From Blautia faecicola (GTDB lineage: Bacteria > Bacillota > Clostridia > Lachnospirales > Lachnospiraceae), in contig NZ_SDKC01000001.1 in the NCBI RefSeq assembly GCF_004123145.1, positions 1,197,501 to 1,261,500 of the forward strand: DNA of 64,000 nucleotides. The letters are read 5' to 3'. The translations under genes and the position numbers were made by a program. The stretch's first letter is position 1; every line of letters begins with the position of its first letter. Shown here piece after piece: positions 44,392 to 52,725 of the stretch. The notes under the pieces are model-generated. The model was not told the origin of the DNA and made no database searches. It saw only the letters and a program-made list of their open reading frames with translations.

Positions 44392-44736
44392 ATGGAAGAA
44401 AATGAACTGCACTATCATATGAAAGTGCGGGTGTTTCGAAAAGAAGGAGCATTTGGTCCCGGAGTGGCGGAGCTGATGCGTCATGTGGAAGAGACGGGCT
44501 CTCTGTCAGAAGCCTGCCGGTGCATGGGGATGGCGTATTCCAAGGGATGGCGCATTATGAAACACGCGGAGGAAGACCTTGGTTTTACCCTGATGGAAGG
44601 AAGCCGGGGCGGCAGCAGAGGCGGACGAACCATGCTTACCGGGGAAGGAAAGGATTTTCTGCGGCGATATGAAATGTTTATGGATGAACTAAACCAGAAC
44701 GCTAAAAAAGCTTTTGTGAAATATTTCCAGAAATAG
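44392..44736 (+). CDS. ModE-like DNA-binding regulator (HTH domain only)
   Basis: A 114-residue protein equal to the N-terminal winged-helix domain of ModE: ETGSLSEACRCMGMAYSKGWRIMKHAE is the helix-turn-helix, followed by a GGRTMLT wing and a helical tail. The molybdate-binding (Mop/TOBE) half of E. coli ModE is missing, as in many clostridial members, so metal sensing may need another part. AAAGGAG precedes ATG 44392. A ModE-type palindrome lies at 44932-44955, just downstream in front of yqeB, and the gene is the obvious candidate for its regulator. Confidence 0.85.
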   Translation: MEENELHYHMKVRVFRKEGAFGPGVAELMRHVEETGSLSEACRCMGMAYSKGWRIMKHAEEDLGFTLMEGSRGGSRGGRTMLTGEGKDFLRRYEMFMDELNQNAKKAFVKYFQK

Positions 44737-44888
44737 GCGGAAAATATTGCGAGAGAAATAAACCAAGAGAAAAATATGAGAACGATAGGAACAAAATCTA
44801 TGTATGCTGCAAAGTATCACATCAGAAATATTGCAAAAAAGTAACGTATTTGAGAAAAACAGAGCGAAAAAAGTGTACATTAACAGAA

Positions 44889-44955
44889 TTGACAAATAAA
44901 AACGAGTATTGTAAAGTTATATTTATGTGAACGTTATTCTTGAATGAGAATAACG
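44889..44955 (+). promoter_or_regulatory. yqeB-operon promoter with ModE-type operator
   Basis: TTGACA (44889-44894), 17 bp, TAAAGT (44912-44917). The palindrome CGTTATTCT (44932-44940), six bases, AGAATAACG (44947-44955) follows at about +8 to +30. It resembles the enteric ModE site CGTTATATT-N6-AATATAACG. Binding there should block transcription when molybdate is plentiful. Confidence 0.75.
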
Positions 44956-44974
44956 AAAAAGAAAGGAATATCCG

Positions 44975-45784
44975 ATGAAAAAAAGTGATCTGATCATAGT
45001 CCGGGGAGCGGGGGATCTGGCGACCGGGACGATTCATCGACTGAAAAAGAGCGGATTTCATCTTCTGGTTCTGGAAACGGATCACCCGGCGGCGATTCGA
45101 AGACAGGTGGCATTGAGTGAAGCTGTCTACAGTGGAAGTGCCTGTGTGGAGAATGTAGAGGCTGTCAGGATAGAAAACACAGGACAGCTGCATCAGGCAT
45201 GGGATGAGGAAAAAGTGCCGGTGTTGGTGGATCCGGAGGGGGAAAGCATCCGGCTTTTGAAACCGAAGGTTGTGGTGGATGCGATCCTTGCAAAGAAGAA
45301 CCTCGGAACGAAAAAAGATATGGCACCGCTTACCATCGGACTTGGTCCTGGGTTTACCGCGGGCGAAGATGTGGATGTGGTGATCGAGACGAAGCGCGGA
45401 CATAATCTTGGAAGAATTATCCGGCAGGGCAGTGCGTATCCAAATACCGGGATTCCGGGGATCATCGGCGGATACGGCGCGGAACGTGTGATTCACGCCC
45501 CGGCAGCAGGAATCCTGAAAAACAGAAGTAAGATTGGAGATATCGTGGAAGCCGGGCAGGTGCTGGCTGTGATCGAGGGAGAAGCGGGAACGACGGAAGT
45601 ACCCGCAACGATCAACGGACTTCTCCGCGGGCTGATCCGGGACAATTATCCGGTGACAAAAGGATTTAAGATTGCGGATATTGATCCGAGAAAAGAAGAA
45701 CTGGCGAATTGTTTTACGATTTCTGACAAAGCCCGCTGCATCGCAGGAAGTGTATTGGAAGTAATCTGCGGAGCACTGGAGTAG
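44975..45784 (+). CDS. yqeB: Selenium-dependent molybdenum cofactor protein YqeB
   Basis: A 269-residue YqeB/EF2563-family protein, a marker of selenium-dependent molybdenum hydroxylase systems. The N-terminus LIIVRGAGDLATGTIHRLKKSG is a Rossmann loop, followed by DPEGESIRLLKPKVVVDAILAKKN and a C-terminal biotinyl-lipoyl-like hairpin domain (IHAPAAGILKNRSKIGDIVEAGQVLAVI). AAAGGA precedes ATG 44975. First gene of the ModE-controlled transcription unit that continues to modC. Exact chemistry is unknown. Confidence 0.93.
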   Translation: MKKSDLIIVRGAGDLATGTIHRLKKSGFHLLVLETDHPAAIRRQVALSEAVYSGSACVENVEAVRIENTGQLHQAWDEEKVPVLVDPEGESIRLLKPKVVVDAILAKKNLGTKKDMAPLTIGLGPGFTAGEDVDVVIETKRGHNLGRIIRQGSAYPNTGIPGIIGGYGAERVIHAPAAGILKNRSKIGDIVEAGQVLAVIEGEAGTTEVPATINGLLRGLIRDNYPVTKGFKIADIDPRKEELANCFTISDKARCIAGSVLEVICGALE

Positions 45785-45799
45785 GGGAGGAGAACACGT

Positions 45800-46825
45800 A
45801 TGAAATTAATGAAAACCGAAGACGCCATTGGGCAGGTTCTGTGTCATGATATCACACAGATCATTCCCGGGGTGACGAAAGACGCGGTATTCCGGAAAGG
45901 TCATATCATTACCGAGGAGGATATCCCGGTACTTCTGAGCGTGGGAAAAGAACATATTTATATCTGGGAAAAGGATGAACATATGCTTCATGAAAATGAG
46001 GCGGCACAGATCCTCTACGAGATGTGCAAAAATGATCATATGCATCCGTCCGAAGTAAAAGAAGGAAAAATCGAACTGATCGCCGAGCAGGGTGGACTTT
46101 TGAAAGTAGACCGGGAAAAACTGAAAAAAGTAAATGGTCTCGGAGAGATGATGATCGCAACCCGCCATGGAAATACCTGTGTCAAAAAAGGGGACAAGCT
46201 GGCGGGAACCAGAATTATCCCGCTGGTGATCGAGAAAGAGAAGATGGAACGCGCCAAAGCAGTCTGTCAGGACGGTCCGATTCTGACTTTGAAGCCGCTG
46301 CATAAGAAAAAGGTGGCGATCCTGACCACCGGAAGTGAAGTTTATCACGGAAGAATTGAGGACAAATTCACCCCGGTACTGGTAGAAAAACTGAAAGAAT
46401 ATGACTGTGAAATGATTTTCCATGAAGTGTATGACGATGATCACGAAGCAATCACAAAAGGTTGTCTGCAGGCGATCGAACAGGGAGCTGAGCTGGTACT
46501 TTGTACCGGTGGCATGAGTGTGGATCCGGATGACAGGACTCCGCTGGCAATCAAAAATACAGGGGCGCGGATCGTTTCTTACGGTGCACCGGTGCTTCCG
46601 GGAGCGATGTTCCTGCTGTCCTATTATCAGGAACGGATCCCGATCGTAGGACTTCCGGGATGTGTGATGTATGCAAAACGGACGATTTTCGATCTGGCAC
46701 TGCCGCGCCTTTTAGCAGATGATGAGATTACAGCCGAAGAACTGGCAGCACTGGGTGAGGGCGGTCTGTGCCTGAACTGTCCGGTCTGTACGTACCCGAA
46801 CTGCGGTTTTGGAAAAGGCTGGTAG
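45800..46825 (+). CDS. MoeA-like molybdopterin-binding protein with Cys-rich tail
   Basis: A 341-residue protein. Residues 170-310 form a MoaB/MogA-like molybdopterin-binding domain (VAILTTGSEVYHG, LCTGGMSVDPDDRTP, VGLPGCVMYAKRT). The first half is a distinct clostridial domain of this group. The last 20 residues carry CLNCPVCTYPNCGFG, four cysteines that could bind a metal, a cluster or selenium. It lies 16 bases after yqeB with GGGGAGGAG upstream. It probably helps insert molybdenum or selenium into the hydroxylase cofactor. Confidence 0.85.
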   Translation: MKLMKTEDAIGQVLCHDITQIIPGVTKDAVFRKGHIITEEDIPVLLSVGKEHIYIWEKDEHMLHENEAAQILYEMCKNDHMHPSEVKEGKIELIAEQGGLLKVDREKLKKVNGLGEMMIATRHGNTCVKKGDKLAGTRIIPLVIEKEKMERAKAVCQDGPILTLKPLHKKKVAILTTGSEVYHGRIEDKFTPVLVEKLKEYDCEMIFHEVYDDDHEAITKGCLQAIEQGAELVLCTGGMSVDPDDRTPLAIKNTGARIVSYGAPVLPGAMFLLSYYQERIPIVGLPGCVMYAKRTIFDLALPRLLADDEITAEELAALGEGGLCLNCPVCTYPNCGFGKGW

Positions 46826-46832
46826 AAGAAAC

Positions 46833-47804
46833 ATGCTGGATCAGTATGGAAGAAGAATTAATTACCTGCGGATATCGGTCACGGATCGATGTAATCTGCG
46901 GTGCCGCTACTGCATGCCGGAAGGGGTGCAGGATGTAGGAATGAAAAATATTCTGACGTTTGAGGAAATCTGGGAGATCGTAAAGGTGAGCGTGAGTCTT
47001 GGCATCACGCATATCCGCATCACCGGCGGAGAACCTCTGGTGCGAAAAGGCTGTGCGGATCTGATACTTGGAATCCGGAAAATTCCGGGAGTGGAAACCA
47101 TCACGATGACGACAAATGGTGTTCTGCTTGGAAACTATGCAAAACAGCTGAAAGAAGCCGGTGTAGATGGAGTGAATATCAGCCTGGATACACTGGATCC
47201 GGAAGAATTCTGTCAGATTACCGGGAAACGGGAACTTCCGGCAGTTCTTGCGGGGATCCGGGCGGCAAAAGATGCCGGATTACCGGTGAAGCTGAATGCA
47301 GTCAATCGAAAAGAACTGGACCCGGTTCCATTGGTGCGTTATGCACAGAATGAGAACCTTCCGCTTCGTTTTATCGAAATGATGCCGGTTGGATATGGCA
47401 AACAATATGTGGGAAGAAGCAATGAAGAACTGCGAGAAATGCTGGAAAAAACATTTGGAACAGCAGAAAAGCTTGTTGATTCGGAAGAACTTTCCAGGAT
47501 GGGAAGCGGACCGGCGGTGTATTACCGATTTTCAGATCTGAAAGTTCCGGTTGGATTTATCAGCGCCATACATGGAAAATTCTGTGACACCTGTAACCGT
47601 GTCAGATTAACGGCGGAAGGGTATCTGAAACTGTGTCTGTGTTACGATCAGGGCGTAGATCTTCGCCATGTGCTTCGAGAAGGAGAAAAAGAAAATCTTC
47701 GAACAGTAATGGAAGAGGCTATTTTTCGGAAGCCTGCGGCACACTGTTTTGAACGTCCGTCAGAGATGACGGAGACACATGAGATGGTAAAAATTGGTGG
47801 ATAG
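46833..47804 (+). CDS. moaA: GTP 3',8-cyclase
   Basis: A 323-residue radical SAM enzyme for the first step of molybdopterin synthesis. The SAM cluster is CNLRCRYC near residue 20, and the C-terminal cluster lies in CDTCNRVRLTAEGYLKLCLC. FITGGEP-type glycine motif appears as RITGGEPLVRKG. ATG 46833 begins seven bases after the previous stop, so translation is probably coupled; no strong ribosome site is seen. Typical MoaA ends in a di-Gly used in catalysis, and here the C-terminus is IGG. Confidence 0.95.
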   Translation: MLDQYGRRINYLRISVTDRCNLRCRYCMPEGVQDVGMKNILTFEEIWEIVKVSVSLGITHIRITGGEPLVRKGCADLILGIRKIPGVETITMTTNGVLLGNYAKQLKEAGVDGVNISLDTLDPEEFCQITGKRELPAVLAGIRAAKDAGLPVKLNAVNRKELDPVPLVRYAQNENLPLRFIEMMPVGYGKQYVGRSNEELREMLEKTFGTAEKLVDSEELSRMGSGPAVYYRFSDLKVPVGFISAIHGKFCDTCNRVRLTAEGYLKLCLCYDQGVDLRHVLREGEKENLRTVMEEAIFRKPAAHCFERPSEMTETHEMVKIGG

Positions 47805-47816
47805 AAAGGAACAACT

Positions 47817-48254
47817 TTGGGAGTAATCAAAGGAATCTGTATCAGTGAAAAACGAGGTACAGCGAAACATGAAATCGAAGAGGCAGTGCTGGTAAAGGAC
47901 TGGGGTATCCAGGGAGATGCCCATGCGGGGCACTGGCACAGACAAGTGAGTCTGCTGTCCTATGAAAAAATCGAAGAATTTCGCAAAAAAGGTGCCGACA
48001 TCGGGCTTGGTGCTTTCGGAGAAAATCTGATCGTCAGCGGTTATGATTTCGGCAGTCTTCCGGTAGGAACCCGTTTTCGATGCGGGGATGCCATCCTGGA
48101 GATGACGCAAATCGGGAAAGAGTGTCACAGCCACTGCGAAATCTATAAACGCATGGGAGAATGTATCATGCCGAGAGAAGGCGTATTTGCTGTTGTGCTG
48201 GAAGGCGGAACCATCCGAAAGGGTGACAATCTCGAAATCATGGAAATGGAATAA
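47817..48254 (+). CDS. MOSC domain protein
   Basis: A 145-residue MOSC (Moco sulfurase C-terminal) domain protein. GDAHAGHWHRQVSLLSYE and LGAFGENLIVSGYD are the conserved segments, with a Cys in QIGKECHSHCEIY equivalent to the sulfur-carrying position. The only start with a ribosome site is TTG 47817 behind GAAAGGA. MOSC proteins are thought to carry sulfur to metal cofactors; here sulfuration or selenation of a hydroxylase is likely. Confidence 0.88.
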   Translation: MGVIKGICISEKRGTAKHEIEEAVLVKDWGIQGDAHAGHWHRQVSLLSYEKIEEFRKKGADIGLGAFGENLIVSGYDFGSLPVGTRFRCGDAILEMTQIGKECHSHCEIYKRMGECIMPREGVFAVVLEGGTIRKGDNLEIMEME

Positions 48255-48364
48255 CAGGAACTTCACGGAAAAGTGATTCATGAAAAAAATGAGCGTATAA
48301 AAAATGGAAATTTCAGATAACTATGAAAAGAGTAAAAAAAGAATCATAAAAGGAAATACAATCA

Positions 48365-49420
48365 ATGAAAACACTATATCAGTTATTACTGGATCGATGG
48401 AACCAGAAGACCGATACGGTTCTGGTGACCATTGTAGAAGGAAATGGTTCCATTCCGCGAACTACAGGTGCTTATATGGCGGTGGATAAGACCGGAAGAA
48501 TCTACGGAACCATCGGAGGCGGTAACCTGGAGTACCAGGCGGTGAAAAAAGCCATGGAACTGACGGGAACCGATGCACATTTTGTGGAAGACTTTGATCT
48601 TGGAACCGGAGAAAACGGTGGATTGGGAATGGTCTGCGGGGGCAATGTGAAAGTCCTGTTTTACAGTGTCCGTGTGAAAGATCCGGCGGTTGGAGCATTT
48701 TTCAAAGAGGCGCTGGTGACAGCGGACGAGGGAAAACCTTACTGGCTGGTTCTTCCATTTTCCGAAGGACTGCCACAGATCCGAAAAGAGATCACAGAAG
48801 GCAGAGGACACTGCCGGATCCTAGAGGAAAACGGACAGAAACTTTATGCAGAAGAATTCTGTTACGATGGAAAAGTTTATGTTTTTGGAGGCGGTCATCT
48901 GGCGCAGGAACTGGTTCCGGTGCTCAGCCATCTGGGCTTCTGGTGTATGGTCATGGATGACCGGGAAGAATATACCGATCCCGCTTTGTTTCCGGGAGTG
49001 CAGGAGACAAAGACCGTAGATTTTACAGCACTTTCGCAGATTCTGGAAGTAAAACCGGAGGATTATCTGGTGGTAGTCACGAGAGGGCATCGCTGTGATG
49101 CCGATGTGGAACGGTTTGCCTTGCGGACACCTGCTTCTTATATCGGCGTAGTGGGAAGTAAAAGAAAAACCCAGTATGTCAGAGAAAAATTATTAAACGA
49201 AGGCTTCACCAGTGAAGAACTGGACCGGGTGTACGCACCTATCGGAATCGAGATTGGAAGTGAAACACCGGCGGAGATTGCCATCAGCATCGCAGCACAG
49301 CTGATACAGATCCGCGCAGAAAAAACAGGATTAAAGAGAAAAAACAATGAAGAAAAAAAGCGTAAGTATGTTACTGGCAGCAGCTATGGTAGTGTCCATG
49401 TTCACAGGATGCGGCTCTAA
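48365..49420 (+). CDS. xdhC: XdhC/CoxI-family molybdenum hydroxylase maturation protein
   Basis: A 351-residue XdhC-type chaperone. Residues 1-70 hold GNGSIPRTTGAYM and GTIGGGNLE (XdhC_CoxI domain). Residues 170-320 are the Rossmann half with VYVFGGGHLAQEL and IGVVGSKRKTQYV. XdhC binds Moco and delivers it, after sulfuration, to xanthine-dehydrogenase-like enzymes. The frame runs 74 bases into modA, so its last 24 residues (rich in Lys/Arg) are encoded in overlap; close relatives normally end near RAEKTGLKRK, so the overlap may reflect a lost stop. Confidence 0.9.
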   Translation: MKTLYQLLLDRWNQKTDTVLVTIVEGNGSIPRTTGAYMAVDKTGRIYGTIGGGNLEYQAVKKAMELTGTDAHFVEDFDLGTGENGGLGMVCGGNVKVLFYSVRVKDPAVGAFFKEALVTADEGKPYWLVLPFSEGLPQIRKEITEGRGHCRILEENGQKLYAEEFCYDGKVYVFGGGHLAQELVPVLSHLGFWCMVMDDREEYTDPALFPGVQETKTVDFTALSQILEVKPEDYLVVVTRGHRCDADVERFALRTPASYIGVVGSKRKTQYVREKLLNEGFTSEELDRVYAPIGIEIGSETPAEIAISIAAQLIQIRAEKTGLKRKNNEEKKRKYVTGSSYGSVHVHRMRL

Positions 49421-50276
49421 GAGCGACAGCGCAGCGGATACAACAAAAGAAGAGACACAGACAGAAGCAACAGCAGATGACGAAAGCACTGACACAACAG
49501 CAGACGATGCAAGCGAAGAAACTACCATTACCGTATTTGCTGCAAAGAGTCTGAATCAGGTTATGGAAGAGCTGATCGCGAAGTTCCAGGAAACACATCC
49601 AAATGTAAATGTGCAGGGAAGCTATGACAGTTCAGGAACTCTGCTGACACAGATCGAAGAAGGTGCAGCCTGCGACGTATTTTTCTCAGCAGCTGTAAAA
49701 CAGATGGATCAGCTGGATGAGACCGATGGTCTGGTTGTGGACGGAACCCGTCATAATGTAGTAAATAACCAGGTATGCCTGGTAACTTATAAAGGAAGCA
49801 ACACCGAAGTAACCAGCCTGGAAGATATGAGCAAAGCAAGCAGTATCGCACTGGCAGACGGCTCTGTACCGGTCGGAAAATACACCCGTCAGGCAATGGT
49901 AAATGCAGGTATACTGGATGCCGTTGATGATGTATCTACCATCCCGACCGCAACTGTTTCCGAAGCACTGGGCGGTGTGGAAATCAATGAGTGTGCAAAT
50001 GTTGGTGCGGTTACTTTCGCAGTAGCAGAAGGCTCTAACGAAGTAGGAACGGTATATTATTCGGATACTTACGGACTGGAAGACCGTCTGGAGATCCTGC
50101 AGATTATCCCGTATGATCTGACCGGTGATGTTATCTATCCGGTGGCACAGGTACAGAATCCGGAAGCAGAAGAACTGGAATCCACAACAGCCAAGGAATT
50201 CATAGATTTTCTGATCACCGATGATGCAAAGACCATTTTCCGGAAATACTACTTCGATACGGATGTAGAGGACTAA
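49347..50276 (+). CDS. modA: Molybdate ABC transporter substrate-binding lipoprotein
   Basis: A 309-residue lipoprotein. The signal peptide is hydrophobic to MFTGC, with lipid-anchor Cys22, followed by a Thr/Glu/Asp-rich linker (residues 25-52). The binding domain has VFAAKSLNQVMEEL, SYDSSGTLLTQIEEGAACDVFFSA and GSVPVGKYTRQA, all typical of ModA. It captures molybdate or tungstate outside the membrane for ModBC. ATG 49347 lies inside the xdhC frame, so the two are translated from one mRNA. Confidence 0.95.
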   Translation: MKKKSVSMLLAAAMVVSMFTGCGSKSDSAADTTKEETQTEATADDESTDTTADDASEETTITVFAAKSLNQVMEELIAKFQETHPNVNVQGSYDSSGTLLTQIEEGAACDVFFSAAVKQMDQLDETDGLVVDGTRHNVVNNQVCLVTYKGSNTEVTSLEDMSKASSIALADGSVPVGKYTRQAMVNAGILDAVDDVSTIPTATVSEALGGVEINECANVGAVTFAVAEGSNEVGTVYYSDTYGLEDRLEILQIIPYDLTGDVIYPVAQVQNPEAEELESTTAKEFIDFLITDDAKTIFRKYYFDTDVED

Positions 50277-50338
50277 TAGTAATATAAAAAATGCATATAT
50301 ACCGCCGGGATCTGTTTTTCCGACGAGGAGAATGAAGG

Positions 50339-51055
50339 ATGGAGACACAAATAGAACAGATGATGGAATTTATGAAGGGACTGGACTGGAGTCCCCTGCT
50401 GATCTCATTAAAGACTGGAGTGGTGGCTACCATTCTTTCTTTTTTTGGAGGAATCTATGCGGCAAGACAGGTGGTAAAAGCAGATCCGAAGACAAAAGCG
50501 GTGATGGACGGGATTCTGACCCTTCCGATGGTACTGCCACCGACGGTAGCTGGATTTTTCCTGCTGCTGATCTTCAGTCTGCGGCGGCCGTTTGGTGCGG
50601 CATTGTATGGCAATTTTGGAATCAAAGTCGTGCAGACCTGGCTGGGATGTATCCTGGCGGCGACCGTGATCGCTTTTCCGCTAATGTACCGGAACGCGAG
50701 GGCGGCATTTGAACAGATAGATGCCAATCTTGTCTATGCGGCGAGGACACTCGGCATGTCGGAAATGACAATTTTCTGGAAAGTGGTAATTCCGTCTGCC
50801 GGACCGGGTATCCTTTCCGGAACAATCCTGACCTTTGCGAGAGCCATGGGAGAGTACGGAGCGACTTCGATGCTCGCGGGAAATATTCCGGGAAAGACGG
50901 GAACGATTTCCCAGAAGATCGCCATGGTTATTCAGGACGGTGATTATGGAACCGCCGGTTTCTGGGTACTCATTATTATGAGCATTGCGTTTGTTGTGGT
51001 ACTGGTGATGAATCTGATCGGATCCGGCGGGAACAAACATAAAAAACGTTGGTAA
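50339..51055 (+). CDS. modB: Molybdate ABC transporter permease
   Basis: A 238-residue permease with about five to six helices. The EAA loop appears as ARTLGMSEMTIFWKVVIPSAGPGILSG, and LPMVLPPTVAGFFLL is a typical ModB segment. It lies 62 bases after modA with GAGGAG and AAGGA upstream, and 12 bases before modC. It forms the channel of the molybdate importer. Confidence 0.95.
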   Translation: METQIEQMMEFMKGLDWSPLLISLKTGVVATILSFFGGIYAARQVVKADPKTKAVMDGILTLPMVLPPTVAGFFLLLIFSLRRPFGAALYGNFGIKVVQTWLGCILAATVIAFPLMYRNARAAFEQIDANLVYAARTLGMSEMTIFWKVVIPSAGPGILSGTILTFARAMGEYGATSMLAGNIPGKTGTISQKIAMVIQDGDYGTAGFWVLIIMSIAFVVVLVMNLIGSGGNKHKKRW

Positions 51056-51067
51056 GGGAGACGAACG

Positions 51068-52132
51068 ATGCTGCAGGTAAAGATAAAAAAGAAACTGGGA
51101 AATTTTCTGCTGGATGTGGATTTTTCGATGGATGGCGGTGTATTTGCCATCCTGGGAGCATCCGGATGTGGAAAAAGTATGACGTTAAAATGTATCGCAG
51201 GGATCGAACGCCCGGATGAGGGAAGAATCGTACTGAATGACCGGGTATTGTTTGACTCGGAAAAACGGATCAATCTGCCGCCACAGAAACGAAAAGTCGG
51301 ATATATGTTTCAAGATTACGCATTGTTTCCCAACATGAATGTGGTACAGAACATTCAGGCGGGGATGGGAAGAAAGCCGGATCCGAAGAAAGTCAGAGAG
51401 TATATCACAGGATTTCAGCTTGGCGGACTGGAAAATCACATGCCGGGTCAGCTCTCCGGCGGACAAAAACAGCGTGTGGCGATGGCACGTATGCTGGCTT
51501 CGGAGCCGGAAGTGCTGCTTCTGGACGAACCGTTTGCTGCGCTGGACAGCTATCTGAAATGGAAAATGGAACAGCAGATGCTGGAACTTTTGCAGGAGGT
51601 ACAGAAGCCTGTACTTTTCGTATCACACAGCAGAGATGAGGTCTACCGGCTGTGTGATACGGTCAGCTGTATCAACCAGGGACGGATGGAAGTGATCGAA
51701 CCGGTAAAAGAATTTTTCCGGAATCCGAAGACGAAGACGGCGGCACTTTTATCCGGTTGTAAAAATATCTGTGCGGTGGAAGCCATGGAAAGCCACAAAG
51801 ACGGAAACTGGCTCTGGGCAGCAGAGTGGGGCGTCGCCCTTCGGGTATCCAAAGAAGCCCTGCAGGCGCAGACGATCGGAATCCGCGCCCATTATTTTAC
51901 AGGAGAAAAACCGGTGGAAGGCAATTACAGCGAGTTTCCGGTGGGTGAATACCGGATCATGGAAGATCCTTTTGAGTGGAATGTCTCTTTTCGAAAAGAC
52001 GATTCCTGTGAGTGGCTGCAATGGAAAACAGCGAAAACCGACTGGGATCCTTCGGATGGAGTGCCCAAGGTGCTGTATGTGAAAGAAGAAGACCTGTTGC
52101 TGCTGGATGTCGGTACAGCCGGACGAGACTGA
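51068..52132 (+). CDS. modC: Molybdate ABC transporter ATPase
   Basis: A 354-residue ATPase. Walker A GASGCGKS near residue 32, Q-loop MFQDYALFP, signature LSGGQKQR, Walker B VLLLDEPFAALD and the switch His in VSHSRDE are all present. Residues 240-350 are a Mop/TOBE-like regulatory domain (IGIRAHYF). It energises ModB. Last gene of the molybdenum/selenium cluster; a hairpin terminator follows. Confidence 0.95.
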   Translation: MLQVKIKKKLGNFLLDVDFSMDGGVFAILGASGCGKSMTLKCIAGIERPDEGRIVLNDRVLFDSEKRINLPPQKRKVGYMFQDYALFPNMNVVQNIQAGMGRKPDPKKVREYITGFQLGGLENHMPGQLSGGQKQRVAMARMLASEPEVLLLDEPFAALDSYLKWKMEQQMLELLQEVQKPVLFVSHSRDEVYRLCDTVSCINQGRMEVIEPVKEFFRNPKTKTAALLSGCKNICAVEAMESHKDGNWLWAAEWGVALRVSKEALQAQTIGIRAHYFTGEKPVEGNYSEFPVGEYRIMEDPFEWNVSFRKDDSCEWLQWKTAKTDWDPSDGVPKVLYVKEEDLLLLDVGTAGRD

Positions 52133-52174
52133 GAGAACAGCAATATGACAGAAATTATGTCTGGAGAAAAATGT

Positions 52175-52206
52175 TGTAGCTGTCAGAAAAACAGCTACAG
52201 TTTCTT
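52175..52206 (+). terminator. Terminator after modC
   Basis: TGTAGCTGT (52175-52183) and ACAGCTACA (52191-52199) with a CAGAAAA loop, then GTTTCTT. It overlaps the end of the convergent ymxH-like gene. Confidence 0.75.
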
Positions 52207-52449
52207 CAGGCATTTTTTCTCATCGATTTCCACCAGAATAATATCTTCCCCGATCTGACAGATACATTCCCAGGGGATGCAGAATTCGCTGTCCCTTCCG
52301 AGAAAACAGCAGAATTTTCCGGGACCGGGAATGATGAGGGCGGTAATCTGCCCGTTACACGGATCAAATTCCACATCCACAGGGCAGCCAAGGGTTTTAC
52401 AGTTGCAGGTATTGATGACTTCTTTTTGTTTCAGATCAATAATTCGCAT
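52195..52449 (-). CDS. YlmC/YmxH-family PRC-barrel sporulation protein
   Basis: An 84-residue protein of the YlmC/YmxH group: LKQKEVINTCNCKTLGCPVDVEFD, then GKFCCFLG and IPWECICQIGEDIILVEID. The PRC-barrel-like fold is typical; several small members are linked to sporulation in Clostridia and Bacilli, though the function is unknown. The Cys content (seven residues) is high and hints at metal binding. It is convergent with modC and overlaps the modC terminator by five bases. Confidence 0.82.
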   Translation of the reverse strand: MRIIDLKQKEVINTCNCKTLGCPVDVEFDPCNGQITALIIPGPGKFCCFLGRDSEFCIPWECICQIGEDIILVEIDEKKCLKKL

Positions 52450-52725
52450 AAAAATCCTGAATCTTATCTTTCTTTTATAATAATTATATGTTTTGTGGAC
52501 AATTGTCTTGACGATGAGTTTGCGATTATATTATGATGAGAAGAGATAGAGCATCCGCTGCGTGAGGGGACGCAGGAGAGATGCCGGTTGTAGGAAAAGT
52601 AACTGTGAAGACACGGAACAGTTACTGGGAAAATAAGAAAACTGTGAGAAAATTGAACGGGAATAAGGGGACACGAGAGAATACCGGACAATCAAAGTCA
52701 GTTTGCGGAAAGAGAAGGATAAAAT
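52450..52725 (+). other. Gap before nrdR, with hairpin repeat
   Basis: No gene is seen in these 276 bases. They contain leader hairpin copy 5 (52599-52625) and a putative minus-strand promoter region for the ymxH-like gene. AGAGAAGGA lies before nrdR. Confidence 0.5.
52599..52625 (+). repeat. Leader hairpin repeat, copy 5
   Basis: Perfect arms GTAACTGT and ACAGTTAC with loop GAAGACACGGA, about 100 bases before nrdR and in the same orientation as that gene. Confidence 0.75.
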
